27,596 bases of DNA from contig JAUYDU010000523.1 of NCBI GenBank assembly GCA_030691665.1, positions 1 through 27,596 of the forward strand, read 5' to 3'. Source of the DNA: Chloroflexota bacterium. GTDB lineage: Bacteria; Chloroflexota; Dehalococcoidia; SM23-28-2. Shown here in pieces: positions 15,100 through 23,358 of this stretch. Within the stretch, counting starts at the first letter, position 1. Each line of letters starts with the position of its first letter. The notes beneath the pieces were generated by a model. It saw only the letters and a program-made list of their open reading frames with translations, searched no databases and was not told the origin of the DNA. The translations under genes were made by a program, and so were the position numbers.

Positions 15100-15291
15100 C
15101 TGGTTGTCGGGCAGGTGCTTCCCCTCGGGGGGTGCTGCTCGTGCAGGTTCTGGAAGTTGCTCGCGACCCTCAGACGAGGGAAGAGCGCTCCGGGCCAGTT
15201 GGCTGGCCGCTTGTCCTGCAGCTGTCCGGTGGTTCAGCCGAGAGGCGGACCATGCCGAAGGGGCCAGCACTACTGTGGGAGAAGTGCGTCG
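15100..15291. other. Gene-free stretch with several further hairpins
   Basis: No coding frame is supported here. Short inverted repeats follow one another: CCCC/GGGG near 15121, CCCTC/GAGGG at 15167-15180, GAGCGCTC at 15183-15190, GGCCAG/CTGGCC at 15193-15208, and GTCCG/CGGAC at 15224-15250. Such density suggests a structured RNA or accumulated repeat remnants, but no known RNA family was recognised. Confidence 0.35.
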
Positions 15292-16047
15292 CTACTGCGA
15301 CGGCAGGCTGTTGCAGTCTGGGATGACTAGTAGCTGGCCAGTGAAGATATGGTTCAGGTCATATATGAGGTTGGCGCGCGCCAACGTCCACGGATCGATC
15401 CCGTAGTCTGCAGCGATGGAACACACCGTGTCACCATCCTTGACCCGATATCCGCACGTCGGGGACCCGCCACTCTCCGAATCCGCCCTCAGGGACTCGA
15501 TCCAACCCTTAAGGAGGTCAGCCTGGAGGCCACGCGCGATCTCAGCCGACACCAACGTGTCGCTAAGGCTCTGGATGTCCGCGGTCAGGGTCTCGGTCTG
15601 GCTAGCGATGGCTGCCAGTCGCTCATCGGTGTCTGACTGCTGCACAGACATGCGGTACGATAGCACAGCTGCGGCGCCGGCCACTACGATTAGGACGAGG
15701 AAGGTGGGAACGACCACTCGCAGAGCTGGGATCCAGGGCGCGTGTCGCTGTGCCCCTGTAGCCTTCGCCAGGGCTGCGGCCATCGCGGGGTTAGCCGGAT
15801 CGGTCTGGAGGGCACGTGTCCAAAGCTTTCCAGCCTCGACGAGGCGTCCCTGCTGAGCATGGACCTTGGCGAGCAAGTCGAGCACAACCGTCCGCGCGTC
15901 GAGGCGCTGCGCATGCGCCGCAAGCAACTGCTGGGCGTCCGCAAGGCGGCCCTGGCGCGCCAAGCGCGTAGCCTGGCAAAGAGCCACTGTGTCAAGCACG
16001 CGCTCCAGCGCCGCTAGAGCGTCAGCCTGCGTGCCCGTCATCGGCAT
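15292..16047 (-). CDS. TPR-TM-LysM protein
   Basis: A 251-residue bitopic protein and the last gene of the Hsp70 cluster. Residues about 10-100 are TPR-like helices (TRLARQGRLADAQQLLAAHA; VHAQQGRLVEAGKLWTRALQTDPANPAMAAAL). A membrane helix spans about 108-130 (VVVPTFLVLIVVAGAAAVL), a coiled coil about 133-170, and a LysM domain 199-244 (YRVKDGDTVCSIAADYGIDPWTLARAN...). The likely topology puts TPRs in the cytoplasm and LysM, which binds peptidoglycan-type glycans, outside. Three cysteines in the LysM region (CGY, TVCS, DCN) could form a disulphide. GGAG lies about eight bases upstream of the ATG. It begins 45 bp after the Hsp70 gene and probably shares its transcript, so it may tie the chaperone to the envelope. 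Confidence 0.85.
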   Translation of the reverse strand: MPMTGTQADALAALERVLDTVALCQATRLARQGRLADAQQLLAAHAQRLDARTVVLDLLAKVHAQQGRLVEAGKLWTRALQTDPANPAMAAALAKATGAQRHAPWIPALRVVVPTFLVLIVVAGAAAVLSYRMSVQQSDTDERLAAIASQTETLTADIQSLSDTLVSAEIARGLQADLLKGWIESLRADSESGGSPTCGYRVKDGDTVCSIAADYGIDPWTLARANLIYDLNHIFTGQLLVIPDCNSLPSQ

Positions 16048-16092
16048 GTCGCACTCTCCTATTGGCGCTTTGCGGGCGTTGATGATGTAGGG

Positions 16093-18579
16093 CTACCAGA
16101 ACGAATTGAAGGTGCTTTCGGGGCCACGAACCTTCTCCTGCTCGTCGGGGGGTAGCAAGTTCACCAACTGACGGACGGCCGATTTTAGTCCGGGGATGTC
16201 CTCCATCCTCATGGCTCGGGTGCCCTGCGCGATGAGCTGTTCTGCCAGAGCCTGGTCGCGCATTCGGTCTTTGTGTTCGACCAGGTAGTTGAGATAGCCT
16301 ACCCAGAACCAAGGCTGTCGCATGACAACCTCTCCGTACAGTCGGCCAATTTCCGTCGCCTTGTGGCGAAGGGAGTCGGCATCGCGGGATTCGATGGCTG
16401 CGCGCATCTCTCTCTCTAGAGCGGCTAGCCTCCCGCGCTCCTCAGACGTGCCGTCCTCCGCCACTATTTTGCTGGCACGTTTGAGGCTCTCTTCAGCCTC
16501 AGCCATTAGGTTTGGCCACTCGAGAGCATCTTCAGCCTCGTCAAGGGCGATCTTGAGGTCCAGCAGCCGCCTCTGGCACTTGTTGGCGGCCTCCCGATCG
16601 GCCTCAGCTGCCCGTAGCGCAGTCTCGATCTCCGCGACCATATCCTCGGCGTCGATGCGTTGCAGCACGGCAGCGGCTGCGCTATCGCCGGCCTGTTGTT
16701 GCTTCTCGCGCACCTTGTCGAGGCGCTCCCGCTCTTGTCTGAAGTCCGCCGCCAGGTCTGCGGGCCTGGGCGCAGTCTTCTCCAAGTCGAGATAGACAGA
16801 AAACTCTTCGTCTAGGATAGGCACGTAAGCACTCGCACGCACCTGACGGGAGCTATCTATCTCAAGCGTGATCTCGACCTCAGAGCCAAGCGGTACGTCG
16901 CGGCGGACCTTGTCACCCGTAATGTCCAGGTAGCCGATCAGCCGGTTTCGGTCGGAACGATGAACGTGTTCACCCTCGACTATGGGGGCTCGCAGGAAGC
17001 TGCCGCTCCGTCCCCGGTTGAGCGCGATTGTGGTGCGGAAAATCTCGCGGCGCTTGGCGGGGAGCGGCGTGCTTTTGGTGAAAAAGTGCTGCACTCGCCC
17101 GTCAGCTAGGACCACACCCACGGAGTGAGTCAGGGGCACATCTGTGATCGTCATGCCCCACTTGATCGTCAGACGGTCGGGCACCGTCTCGCGGCGGATA
17201 CCCGTCGCGTCACGCAGCTCGAGCAGGAACTCGTTGGCCCGGCCCTTCTCCACGCGGACGTTGATCATGAACGAGCCGTTCTCACTCAACTGGATCTGCC
17301 CAGTGCGCCACTGCGTCTTCGATTCGACGAGCTCGACCGTGTAACCCTCGAGGCTCTGGCTGTCGCTGCCGCACACAGTTCCGCCTACCAACGGTTCCGG
17401 GTCGGTGGTGATAGGCCTGCATTCCAGCTTCACGGTAAACTGCCCGGGGGACGCCTGGACCGGCTTGACGGGCTCCAGGCTCTGCGTCCCAGCGAAGATG
17501 GCCGCGCCGCGAGCAACCACCGTCAGAGGGTCCAGCCCGAATTCCAGCGGAATGCCAAGGCGCTGGGCGAGCATGTCCCGAAGGATCGGGATGAGCGTCG
17601 GACCGCCCACCAGAATCAGCTTCTCCACATCTCCGGAATCGAGGCGCTTCTCCGCCAGCACCTTGCGGCAGATGTTGATGGACCGCTCAACGAACGGCGC
17701 GATAAGTGGCTCGATGTCGCTTCGCCGGATCTCCATTTCTACCCTCACCGGCTGACCCTTGTCGTCCTGGCAGAGCTGATCGATGAAGATGTCAGTCACC
17801 TCGTCGGTGGAAAGGCGGATCTTCGCTTCCTCAGCCTCCTGTTTGAGCCAGGCGAAGGCAGCTCTCCACTTATCGTTGCCTCGACGGAAATCGGCCAGTT
17901 GATAGTGGCGGAGTAGATCCGGCACGAGGAGTTTCTCGACGATCTCCCAGTCTATAAGCTTGCCACCCAGCTCCTTGTCGCCATCGTGGTTGACTACCTG
18001 AATCAAACCATCGCGCATATGGGTGATCGCCGCGTCAAACGTACCACCGCCAAGGTCGTACACCATCCAGAACACGCGGTCGCTTTCGCTCTGGAACCCG
18101 TAGGCCAACGCTGCCGCCACCGGTTCCTGGATGAGGGGGCTAAGCTCCATACCGGCTATCCGCGCCGCCCGCCGCGTGGCTCCGTTCTCCGGCAGGTCGA
18201 AGTCCGCCGGCACGCTGATGGCGGCCGCTCGTATCTCCTCGCCTGCACGCTTGTGGGCGTCACCCCTAAGCACCTTCAGTACCTCGGCGGAGAGTTCCTC
18301 CGGCTTCATCTCGCGGCCGTTGGCCGCAAAACGATAGACGTGGTCGGTGCCCATAAGGAGCTTGAACTCGCCGTAGGCGTTGCTAGGGTCAGCTACGATT
18401 TGGTGTTTTGCCCGGCGGCCCACATGCACTCGGGCTTTTCCGTCGATCCACACGGCCGAGGGCGTCCAGCGTTGCCCCTCATTGTTCTCGATAACCTCGA
18501 CCTCGGTGCCTTTGAGGACGGCTATCTCGCTGTTGGTTGTCCCCAAGTCAATCCCGAAGTCTACAGTGGTCCTCTCCAT
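16093..18579 (-). CDS. Hsp70 family protein with long C-terminal helical extension
   Basis: The 828 residues compare with about 640 for DnaK. The ATPase domain (about 1-380) keeps the key residues: Asp11 (GIDLGTTNS), Lys73 (FKLLMG), Glu152 (QEPVAAALAYG), Asp175 (YDLGGGTFD) and LVGGPTLIPILR. A beta-rich substrate-binding region follows (about 380-590, with PVEIT-like strands and two TP-rich turns). After that comes a long charged helical segment with coiled-coil character (about 590-730). The C-terminus (WFWVGYLNYLVEHKDRMRDQALAEQLIAQGTRAM) is TPR-like and has no DnaK-type tail. GAGGAGGG lies just before the ATG. The adjacent genes encode a GrpE-like protein, a truncated Hsp70 and a J-like protein, so this is a dedicated chaperone and probably not the housekeeping DnaK. 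Confidence 0.93.
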   Translation of the reverse strand: MERTTVDFGIDLGTTNSEIAVLKGTEVEVIENNEGQRWTPSAVWIDGKARVHVGRRAKHQIVADPSNAYGEFKLLMGTDHVYRFAANGREMKPEELSAEVLKVLRGDAHKRAGEEIRAAAISVPADFDLPENGATRRAARIAGMELSPLIQEPVAAALAYGFQSESDRVFWMVYDLGGGTFDAAITHMRDGLIQVVNHDGDKELGGKLIDWEIVEKLLVPDLLRHYQLADFRRGNDKWRAAFAWLKQEAEEAKIRLSTDEVTDIFIDQLCQDDKGQPVRVEMEIRRSDIEPLIAPFVERSINICRKVLAEKRLDSGDVEKLILVGGPTLIPILRDMLAQRLGIPLEFGLDPLTVVARGAAIFAGTQSLEPVKPVQASPGQFTVKLECRPITTDPEPLVGGTVCGSDSQSLEGYTVELVESKTQWRTGQIQLSENGSFMINVRVEKGRANEFLLELRDATGIRRETVPDRLTIKWGMTITDVPLTHSVGVVLADGRVQHFFTKSTPLPAKRREIFRTTIALNRGRSGSFLRAPIVEGEHVHRSDRNRLIGYLDITGDKVRRDVPLGSEVEITLEIDSSRQVRASAYVPILDEEFSVYLDLEKTAPRPADLAADFRQERERLDKVREKQQQAGDSAAAAVLQRIDAEDMVAEIETALRAAEADREAANKCQRRLLDLKIALDEAEDALEWPNLMAEAEESLKRASKIVAEDGTSEERGRLAALEREMRAAIESRDADSLRHKATEIGRLYGEVVMRQPWFWVGYLNYLVEHKDRMRDQALAEQLIAQGTRAMRMEDIPGLKSAVRQLVNLLPPDEQEKVRGPESTFNSFW

Positions 18580-18612
18580 GGCGTCCCTCCTCGATCTCGA
18601 CGTCGGGCTCAG

Positions 18613-19824
18613 TCAGCCCGCGCTACCCTCCTGATTACGCGTCTCTTCTAGGAACTCGTTGGTTCGGCCCTTCTCCACAGTGGATTGCCCAGGGGCCGCC
18701 TGGACCGACTCGACGTGCCCCACGCGCTGCGTCCCGGCGAAGATGGCCGCGCCGCGGGCGACCACCGTCAGAGGGTCCAGCCGGAACTCCGGCGGGATAC
18801 CAAGTTGCTGGGCGAGCATCTCCCGAAGGATCGGCGTAAGCGTCGGGCCGCCGACCAGAATCAGCTTCTCTATATCTCCGGGGTCGAGGCGCTTCTCCGC
18901 AAGCACCCTGTGGCAGATGTTGATCGACCGTTCAACGAACGGCGCGATCAGCGGCTCGAGGTCCTTTCGCCGGATCTCTAGTTCCACCCTCACCGGCTGA
19001 CCGTTGTCGTCCTTGCAGAGCTGATCGATGAAAATGTCAGTCACCTCATCGGTGGAAAGGCGGATCTTGGCCTCTTCGGCTTGCTGTTTGAGCTTGGCGA
19101 AGGCACCCCTCCAGTTGCCGTTGCCTCGACGGAAATCGGTGAGCTTATAGTTACGGACCAGACCCGGCACGAGGAGCTTCTCGACGATCTCCCAGTCTAT
19201 GAGCTTGCCACCCAAATACTCGTCGCCACCGTGGTTGACCACCTGAATCAAACCATCGCGCACGTGCATGACCGCCGCGTCAAACGTACCGCCGCCGATG
19301 TCGTACACCATCCAGAACACGCGGTCCCTTTCGCTCTCGAAGCCGTAGGCCAGTGCCGCCGCTACCGGTTCCTGGATGAGAGGGCTAAGCTCTATGCCAG
19401 CCATCTGTGCCGCCCGCCGCGTGGCTCCGTTCGCCGGCAGGTCGAAGTACGCCGGCACGCTGATCACGGCCGCTCGTATCTCCCCGCCTGTGCGCTTATG
19501 GGCGTCGGCACGAAGCGACTTCAGTACCTCGGCGGAGAGTTCCTCTGGCTTCATCTCACGGCCGGCCGCGGCAAAACGATACACATGGTCTGTGCCCATG
19601 AAGAGCCTGAACTCGCTGTAGGCATTGGTGGGGTCAACTTCGGCGTGTTGCTTTGCCAGCCGGCCCACACGCACTCGACCTTTCCCATCGATCCACACGG
19701 CCGACGGCGTCCGGCGTTGACCCTCATTGTTTTCGATAACCTCGACCTCGGTGCTCTTGAGGACGGCTATCTCGCTGTTTGCCGTCCCCAAGTGAATCCC
19801 GAAGTCTACAGTAGTCCTTTGCAT
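18613..19824 (-). pseudogene. Truncated, catalytically altered Hsp70 paralogue
   Basis: A 403-residue near-duplicate of the neighbouring Hsp70, covering only the ATPase domain. Relative to the full copy, residues 384-443 are missing in frame: PGQSTV joins directly to EKGRTNEFL. The similarity then ends after EFLEE and a stop follows. Key ATPase positions are changed: Asp11 is His (GIHLGTANS), Thr15 is Ala and Lys73 is Arg (FRLFMG). The equivalents of Glu152 and Asp175 remain. The frame is otherwise intact and strongly conserved, so it may be a decaying duplicate or a retained pseudo-chaperone. ATG at 19824 (MQRTTVDFG) matches the start of the full copy and follows GAGAGAGGGGG; 11 upstream in-frame residues (SSTSSPREGA...) are rejected as leader. 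It lies between GrpE-like and Hsp70 genes. Confidence 0.8.
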
Positions 19825-19878
19825 GGCCCCCTCTCTCGGGCTAGACGTCGAGCTCAATGGGTTCGCGTTGCATTTCTG

Positions 19879-20367
19879 CTACCTTGTTTCCTTCGCCGGC
19901 TGGCCCACGATGACCTGGCCGAGCTGTATGACTTGGCCGTTACGGTATATCGTCGGTCTCAAAGTCTCGATGACCCGCTCGCGGGTAAGTTCCGGGCACG
20001 GCTGGAATGTGAGCACCTCGACTGCCATCCCGCCGTCGTAGGGCTCGTCGGCGTGATCGTCGATCTCCACGCCGCTTTGGATGATGCTGTCCCACGCCGA
20101 CTGAAATGGTCGAAGTATAGCCCGCAACTCCGCAGGGGGCTGGGTCTTGTCTAGGAGTTCAAGTTTTCGCCGCAGTCGCCATAGCTCTGTAGCTACCTGC
20201 GCAAGGAGCTTGTCCACCTCTCGCTGAGAACCGCCCTCAGGAGTGCAGACCAGCGATTCCAGGCTCGCTGCGATGCGCTCCAGGGTATCCAGGGCTTCCG
20301 TTGGCGGAGGCAGCGGCCCGATACGGAACTCGCGCGGGTATCGAAGCTGGCGAAGGGACTCAAGCAC
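19879..20367 (-). CDS. GrpE-like nucleotide exchange factor
   Basis: A 162-residue protein. The helical first half (TLERIAASLESLV...VDKLLAQVATELWRLRRKLELLD) corresponds to the GrpE dimerisation helices. The second half has the GrpE head pattern: ILRPFQSAWDSIIQSGVEI, DEPYDGGMAVEVL, then RVIETLRPTIYRNGQVIQLGQVIVG. It is shorter than typical GrpE (about 170-200) and diverges from it, as expected for a specialised partner of the adjacent Hsp70. The apparent start is GTG at 20367, 17 bases after the previous stop, with a weak AGGGGGCAG upstream. Role (inference): ADP/ATP exchange on the cluster's Hsp70. Confidence 0.8.
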   Translation of the reverse strand: MLESLRQLRYPREFRIGPLPPPTEALDTLERIAASLESLVCTPEGGSQREVDKLLAQVATELWRLRRKLELLDKTQPPAELRAILRPFQSAWDSIIQSGVEIDDHADEPYDGGMAVEVLTFQPCPELTRERVIETLRPTIYRNGQVIQLGQVIVGQPAKETR

Positions 20368-20384
20368 AGATTTTCTGCCCCCTG

Positions 20385-22517
20385 CTATCCCGTCGGCTTT
20401 GCGCCAAAGCTGAACCCCTCGTCTCTCAGCTTTCGGATCGCGGGGAAATCATTCTTGGCTGATTCGGGTCTGACCAAAGGATGCTTCAGGCGTCCAACCG
20501 AGTACCCAGCTACCGCGAAGCACACCACAAACCCCCCAAGGAGAGCCCACCCCACACCTACGGCATCGCTGTTGGCGGAGGCGACAGCGGCGCACGAGCC
20601 AACCCCCAATACGCCTCCCACAATTCCAGCAAGCGCTGCGGAGACTCCCGGCACTGTGTGCGCGCTCCGGCACGCCTCGCAGCGAGGGACGCGAACGCTG
20701 ACGCTCCGGTACTCGACACGAGTGCCGCCATATATTGGTATACGCGCTGTAATCTCGTGCATATCTACTTTTAGCGCAGCCGAGTCCTCGGCCGGTTCTT
20801 CCTTGCAGAACCAGCAGTTCGCGTACTCGAGGTTTCCGCGACAGATCTCGAGATTCTCCTTGATCTTCTGCTGCATCGAGGCGCTCTCGGCTATGGCAAG
20901 TGCTTGCTCCAGCAGAGCAATCGACTCTTTCCACTTGTCGGTCTTGTTGGCGAATCCGATCTGGCAGCGCATGAGGGTCACCGCCACCTCGTCGTGAGCT
21001 GTCTCCCGGACCGGATCGCCGGATGGTAGTAGCTGATCGATGACCGCGAGTTGGCTTTTCGTCTCGTCCAACAGCCGAAGGGCGACCGCCTCACCACCCT
21101 CCGGTTCCTCATCTGTCTCCTTCTCTGCGGCCGCGCAAGCTGCCTTGATCCGTTCGCGGTAGGGGCTGGCTGTCTGCCGAAGAACCTCGGTCGCCACGTC
21201 GGTATCGAAGTTCGTCTCGCGTATCAGAGTCACGTGATCCCTGGCGCGCTGACGGTCGCCGCTTTGTACGGCATGGGCAGCGAGCGTAGCGTTCATCCAG
21301 AGCAGGGTGCGAGGCAAGTCGGCCCGGATGCGACGAGCGGTTCCGGTGGTTAGCCGCGGATCGTCGAGCTTGCGGATCCGGCCGCCAAGCTGCTCCCAGA
21401 ACGCATCGCTTGTGCACAGCCGGTGCCAACACGTCAGTGATTCTCGCCAGTAGGTCAGGATCTGCGACCGCTTGCCCTTTGAAAGGCGGACTTGGCTACT
21501 GACGCCAAGCTCCGATTCAATGGCCAGCAGATGGTAGAAGACAGCCAGATTGTGACAAGGGACGGAGTCGTGGTGTCCGGCTTCGTCCGCCTGTCGCCAG
21601 AGGCGCACAGCACCCTCGTGGTCCTGTTGCCGAAGCAGCTCCAACGCTTCGTCGCCGTCTGATGTCTCGGGGCTCATGGGCCACAGCCAGAATAGCTCAT
21701 CCACGATGCGTGTTTCGGGATCACGGATCCGGTGCGTGGCTTCCCTTATCGCCTCGTGGTCTGGGGGGTTGGCAAATGGCAGCAGGCTATTGTTGGGGAT
21801 TTCCGTGCCCAGCCTTTGCAGCATCGACAGGCGTTGCGCTTGGCGTGATATCTGCTGGGGGGTGGCCGAACCGGGAAGATCGAGCACTCGGAAGACGTTC
21901 AGTTGGTGGATGTTCACGGAAACCGCTCTGAGGGGAGATGCCGCCCACTGATTCTGGTCTCCGAACCGGCCTCCTATCTCGAGCCCTGCGGAAGGGCGCA
22001 CCGCTCGTTCGGTCGGTGGAGTGCTCGGAGCAGGCGACGGTGCCTTGGCGGGCTGGGCTGCGGCCGGTATCGCCTGATCGTTAGGCGTGGCCGGAGCCAT
22101 CTCGAGCCCGGTGGTGGCATCGTCGTCCGGCGGGGGCGGTGGTGGCTCGACCGTCGGTTCGGCCGTCGGAGCAGGTTGTGCGTCCACAGGCTGAGTCTCC
22201 GCGATGACCTCAACCGCGGGGGGTACTGCAGCGTCAATTGGCGGGGCACCTGGGGGCGCAGGCTGGGAATCGATGGACTCGGCCCCGTCTCCATCGCTCG
22301 GGGAGGGAGGCATCACCTCCGCCACTTCGATCGGGGGTGCCGCTGCCCCGTCGGCCGGCAGCTCAGCGCTCGGGGCAGGGTCGGCGACGGCTGTCTGGGC
22401 GGCAGGCACCGACGTCGGTGGGGGCCGAAAAATCGGGCTTGCCAGTCTTGCGCCGCAGTGTATGCAGAACCTGCCCTCCTGCGGCGGTTGGCGAGTGCCA
22501 CACTGCTGGCAAAACAT
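20385..22517 (-). CDS. Zinc-ribbon, J-domain-like, two-helix membrane protein
   Basis: A 710-residue protein. Order: N-terminal zinc ribbon (Cys3, Cys6, Cys18, Cys21), Pro/Ala-rich linker (about 30-185), then a J-domain-like segment (about 205-280; NVFRVLDLPGSATPQQISRQ ... IREATHRIRDPETRIVDELFWLWP). This has the helix order and 'RDPETR' ending of J domains but no HPD tripeptide. A long helical, TPR-like region (about 285-560) follows, then a second CxxC...CxxC pair (NCWFC about 567, CEAC about 613), and two membrane helices (about 625-675) before a short tail. It sits directly upstream of the GrpE-like and Hsp70 genes and could be the co-chaperone that recruits Hsp70 to the membrane. GGAAGGAG directly precedes the ATG. 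Confidence 0.8.
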   Translation of the reverse strand: MFCQQCGTRQPPQEGRFCIHCGARLASPIFRPPPTSVPAAQTAVADPAPSAELPADGAAAPPIEVAEVMPPSPSDGDGAESIDSQPAPPGAPPIDAAVPPAVEVIAETQPVDAQPAPTAEPTVEPPPPPPDDDATTGLEMAPATPNDQAIPAAAQPAKAPSPAPSTPPTERAVRPSAGLEIGGRFGDQNQWAASPLRAVSVNIHQLNVFRVLDLPGSATPQQISRQAQRLSMLQRLGTEIPNNSLLPFANPPDHEAIREATHRIRDPETRIVDELFWLWPMSPETSDGDEALELLRQQDHEGAVRLWRQADEAGHHDSVPCHNLAVFYHLLAIESELGVSSQVRLSKGKRSQILTYWRESLTCWHRLCTSDAFWEQLGGRIRKLDDPRLTTGTARRIRADLPRTLLWMNATLAAHAVQSGDRQRARDHVTLIRETNFDTDVATEVLRQTASPYRERIKAACAAAEKETDEEPEGGEAVALRLLDETKSQLAVIDQLLPSGDPVRETAHDEVAVTLMRCQIGFANKTDKWKESIALLEQALAIAESASMQQKIKENLEICRGNLEYANCWFCKEEPAEDSAALKVDMHEITARIPIYGGTRVEYRSVSVRVPRCEACRSAHTVPGVSAALAGIVGGVLGVGSCAAVASANSDAVGVGWALLGGFVVCFAVAGYSVGRLKHPLVRPESAKNDFPAIRKLRDEGFSFGAKPTG

Positions 22518-22568
22518 GTCTCCTTCCCTCTCTTCCTCCTCGGGGCCAGTCGGCCGTTGGGAGCCGCA

Positions 22569-23315
22569 CTACCGTTGGTATACGACTACCGTGTTCGCGG
22601 CTTTGTCGTGCCAGGTCTGCTTTGCATCATCCCAAAGCATCCACAGAAAGCCGAGGTACAGCGGCCAGCTACTCACGATCGATACCAGGTAGCGGACTAC
22701 GGCAGGCCCAAAGCCTGGCTTGTCCGAGGTTGACCTCCTAACCATGCGGAGCCCCAGCGCTCGCATGCCCCAGGTACCGCCTTGGGCCCATCCGATCACG
22801 ACATAGATCACCGCGACTACCACCCAGACTGCCCAGCCTGTCCAAAATCCTGCCGCAAACGCGTCGTCCTCCTGCTGCTGGGTTATGAACATTTGATCGT
22901 CCGGGTAGACCGCTTGGAATGCGATGACACCCAATATTATGGCGGGAACCAAAGAGATGGCGATGGAGATGAGGACGTCGAGAAGGCGCGCGGCAAATCG
23001 TGCCCAGAAGCCAGCGTACTGGACTGGGATTCCGGCGGATACGGCGGGTTGCGGTGCCTGGTAGGGCGCCTGGCCCGGGGCTGCGTAAGGAGCTCGGGGC
23101 GGGCCTGTCGCAGGTCCTGCTGGAGTGCCCTCCCCGACCGGGCCCGCGACGACACTCCGGCCACAGTTAGGGCAGAAGCGAGCGCCTTCTGCAATGCCCG
23201 CGCCACACGAGACACAGAAGAGGATTGTGCCAGGCAGTGTAGCGGCTGGCCTGCCACAAGCGCCACAGATTCGTGCGCCAGCAACGAGCGGTTCACCACA
23301 GGCTTCGCAGTTCAC
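22569..23315 (-). CDS. Double zinc-ribbon RDD membrane protein
   Basis: A 248-residue protein. Two N-terminal zinc ribbons are formed by Cys3/6/17/20 and Cys34/37/48/51, followed by a Gly/Pro-rich linker (about 55-95). The RDD domain (about 98-245) has the signature GFWARFAARLLDVLISIAIS, four hydrophobic helices, GTWGMRALGLRMVR, and the ending WHDKAANTVVV. It shares the zinc-ribbon-plus-membrane design with the next gene (J-like protein), from which it is separated by 51 bp. Probable role: membrane scaffold of the cluster. Which ligand the ribbons bind is unknown; they may bind protein rather than nucleic acid. Confidence 0.88.
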   Translation of the reverse strand: MNCEACGEPLVAGARICGACGRPAATLPGTILFCVSCGAGIAEGARFCPNCGRSVVAGPVGEGTPAGPATGPPRAPYAAPGQAPYQAPQPAVSAGIPVQYAGFWARFAARLLDVLISIAISLVPAIILGVIAFQAVYPDDQMFITQQQEDDAFAAGFWTGWAVWVVVAVIYVVIGWAQGGTWGMRALGLRMVRRSTSDKPGFGPAVVRYLVSIVSSWPLYLGFLWMLWDDAKQTWHDKAANTVVVYQR

Positions 23316-23358
23316 TTGTTTTCCCCCTGCGCATCTCGGAGCCTCGATGGACTAACCT

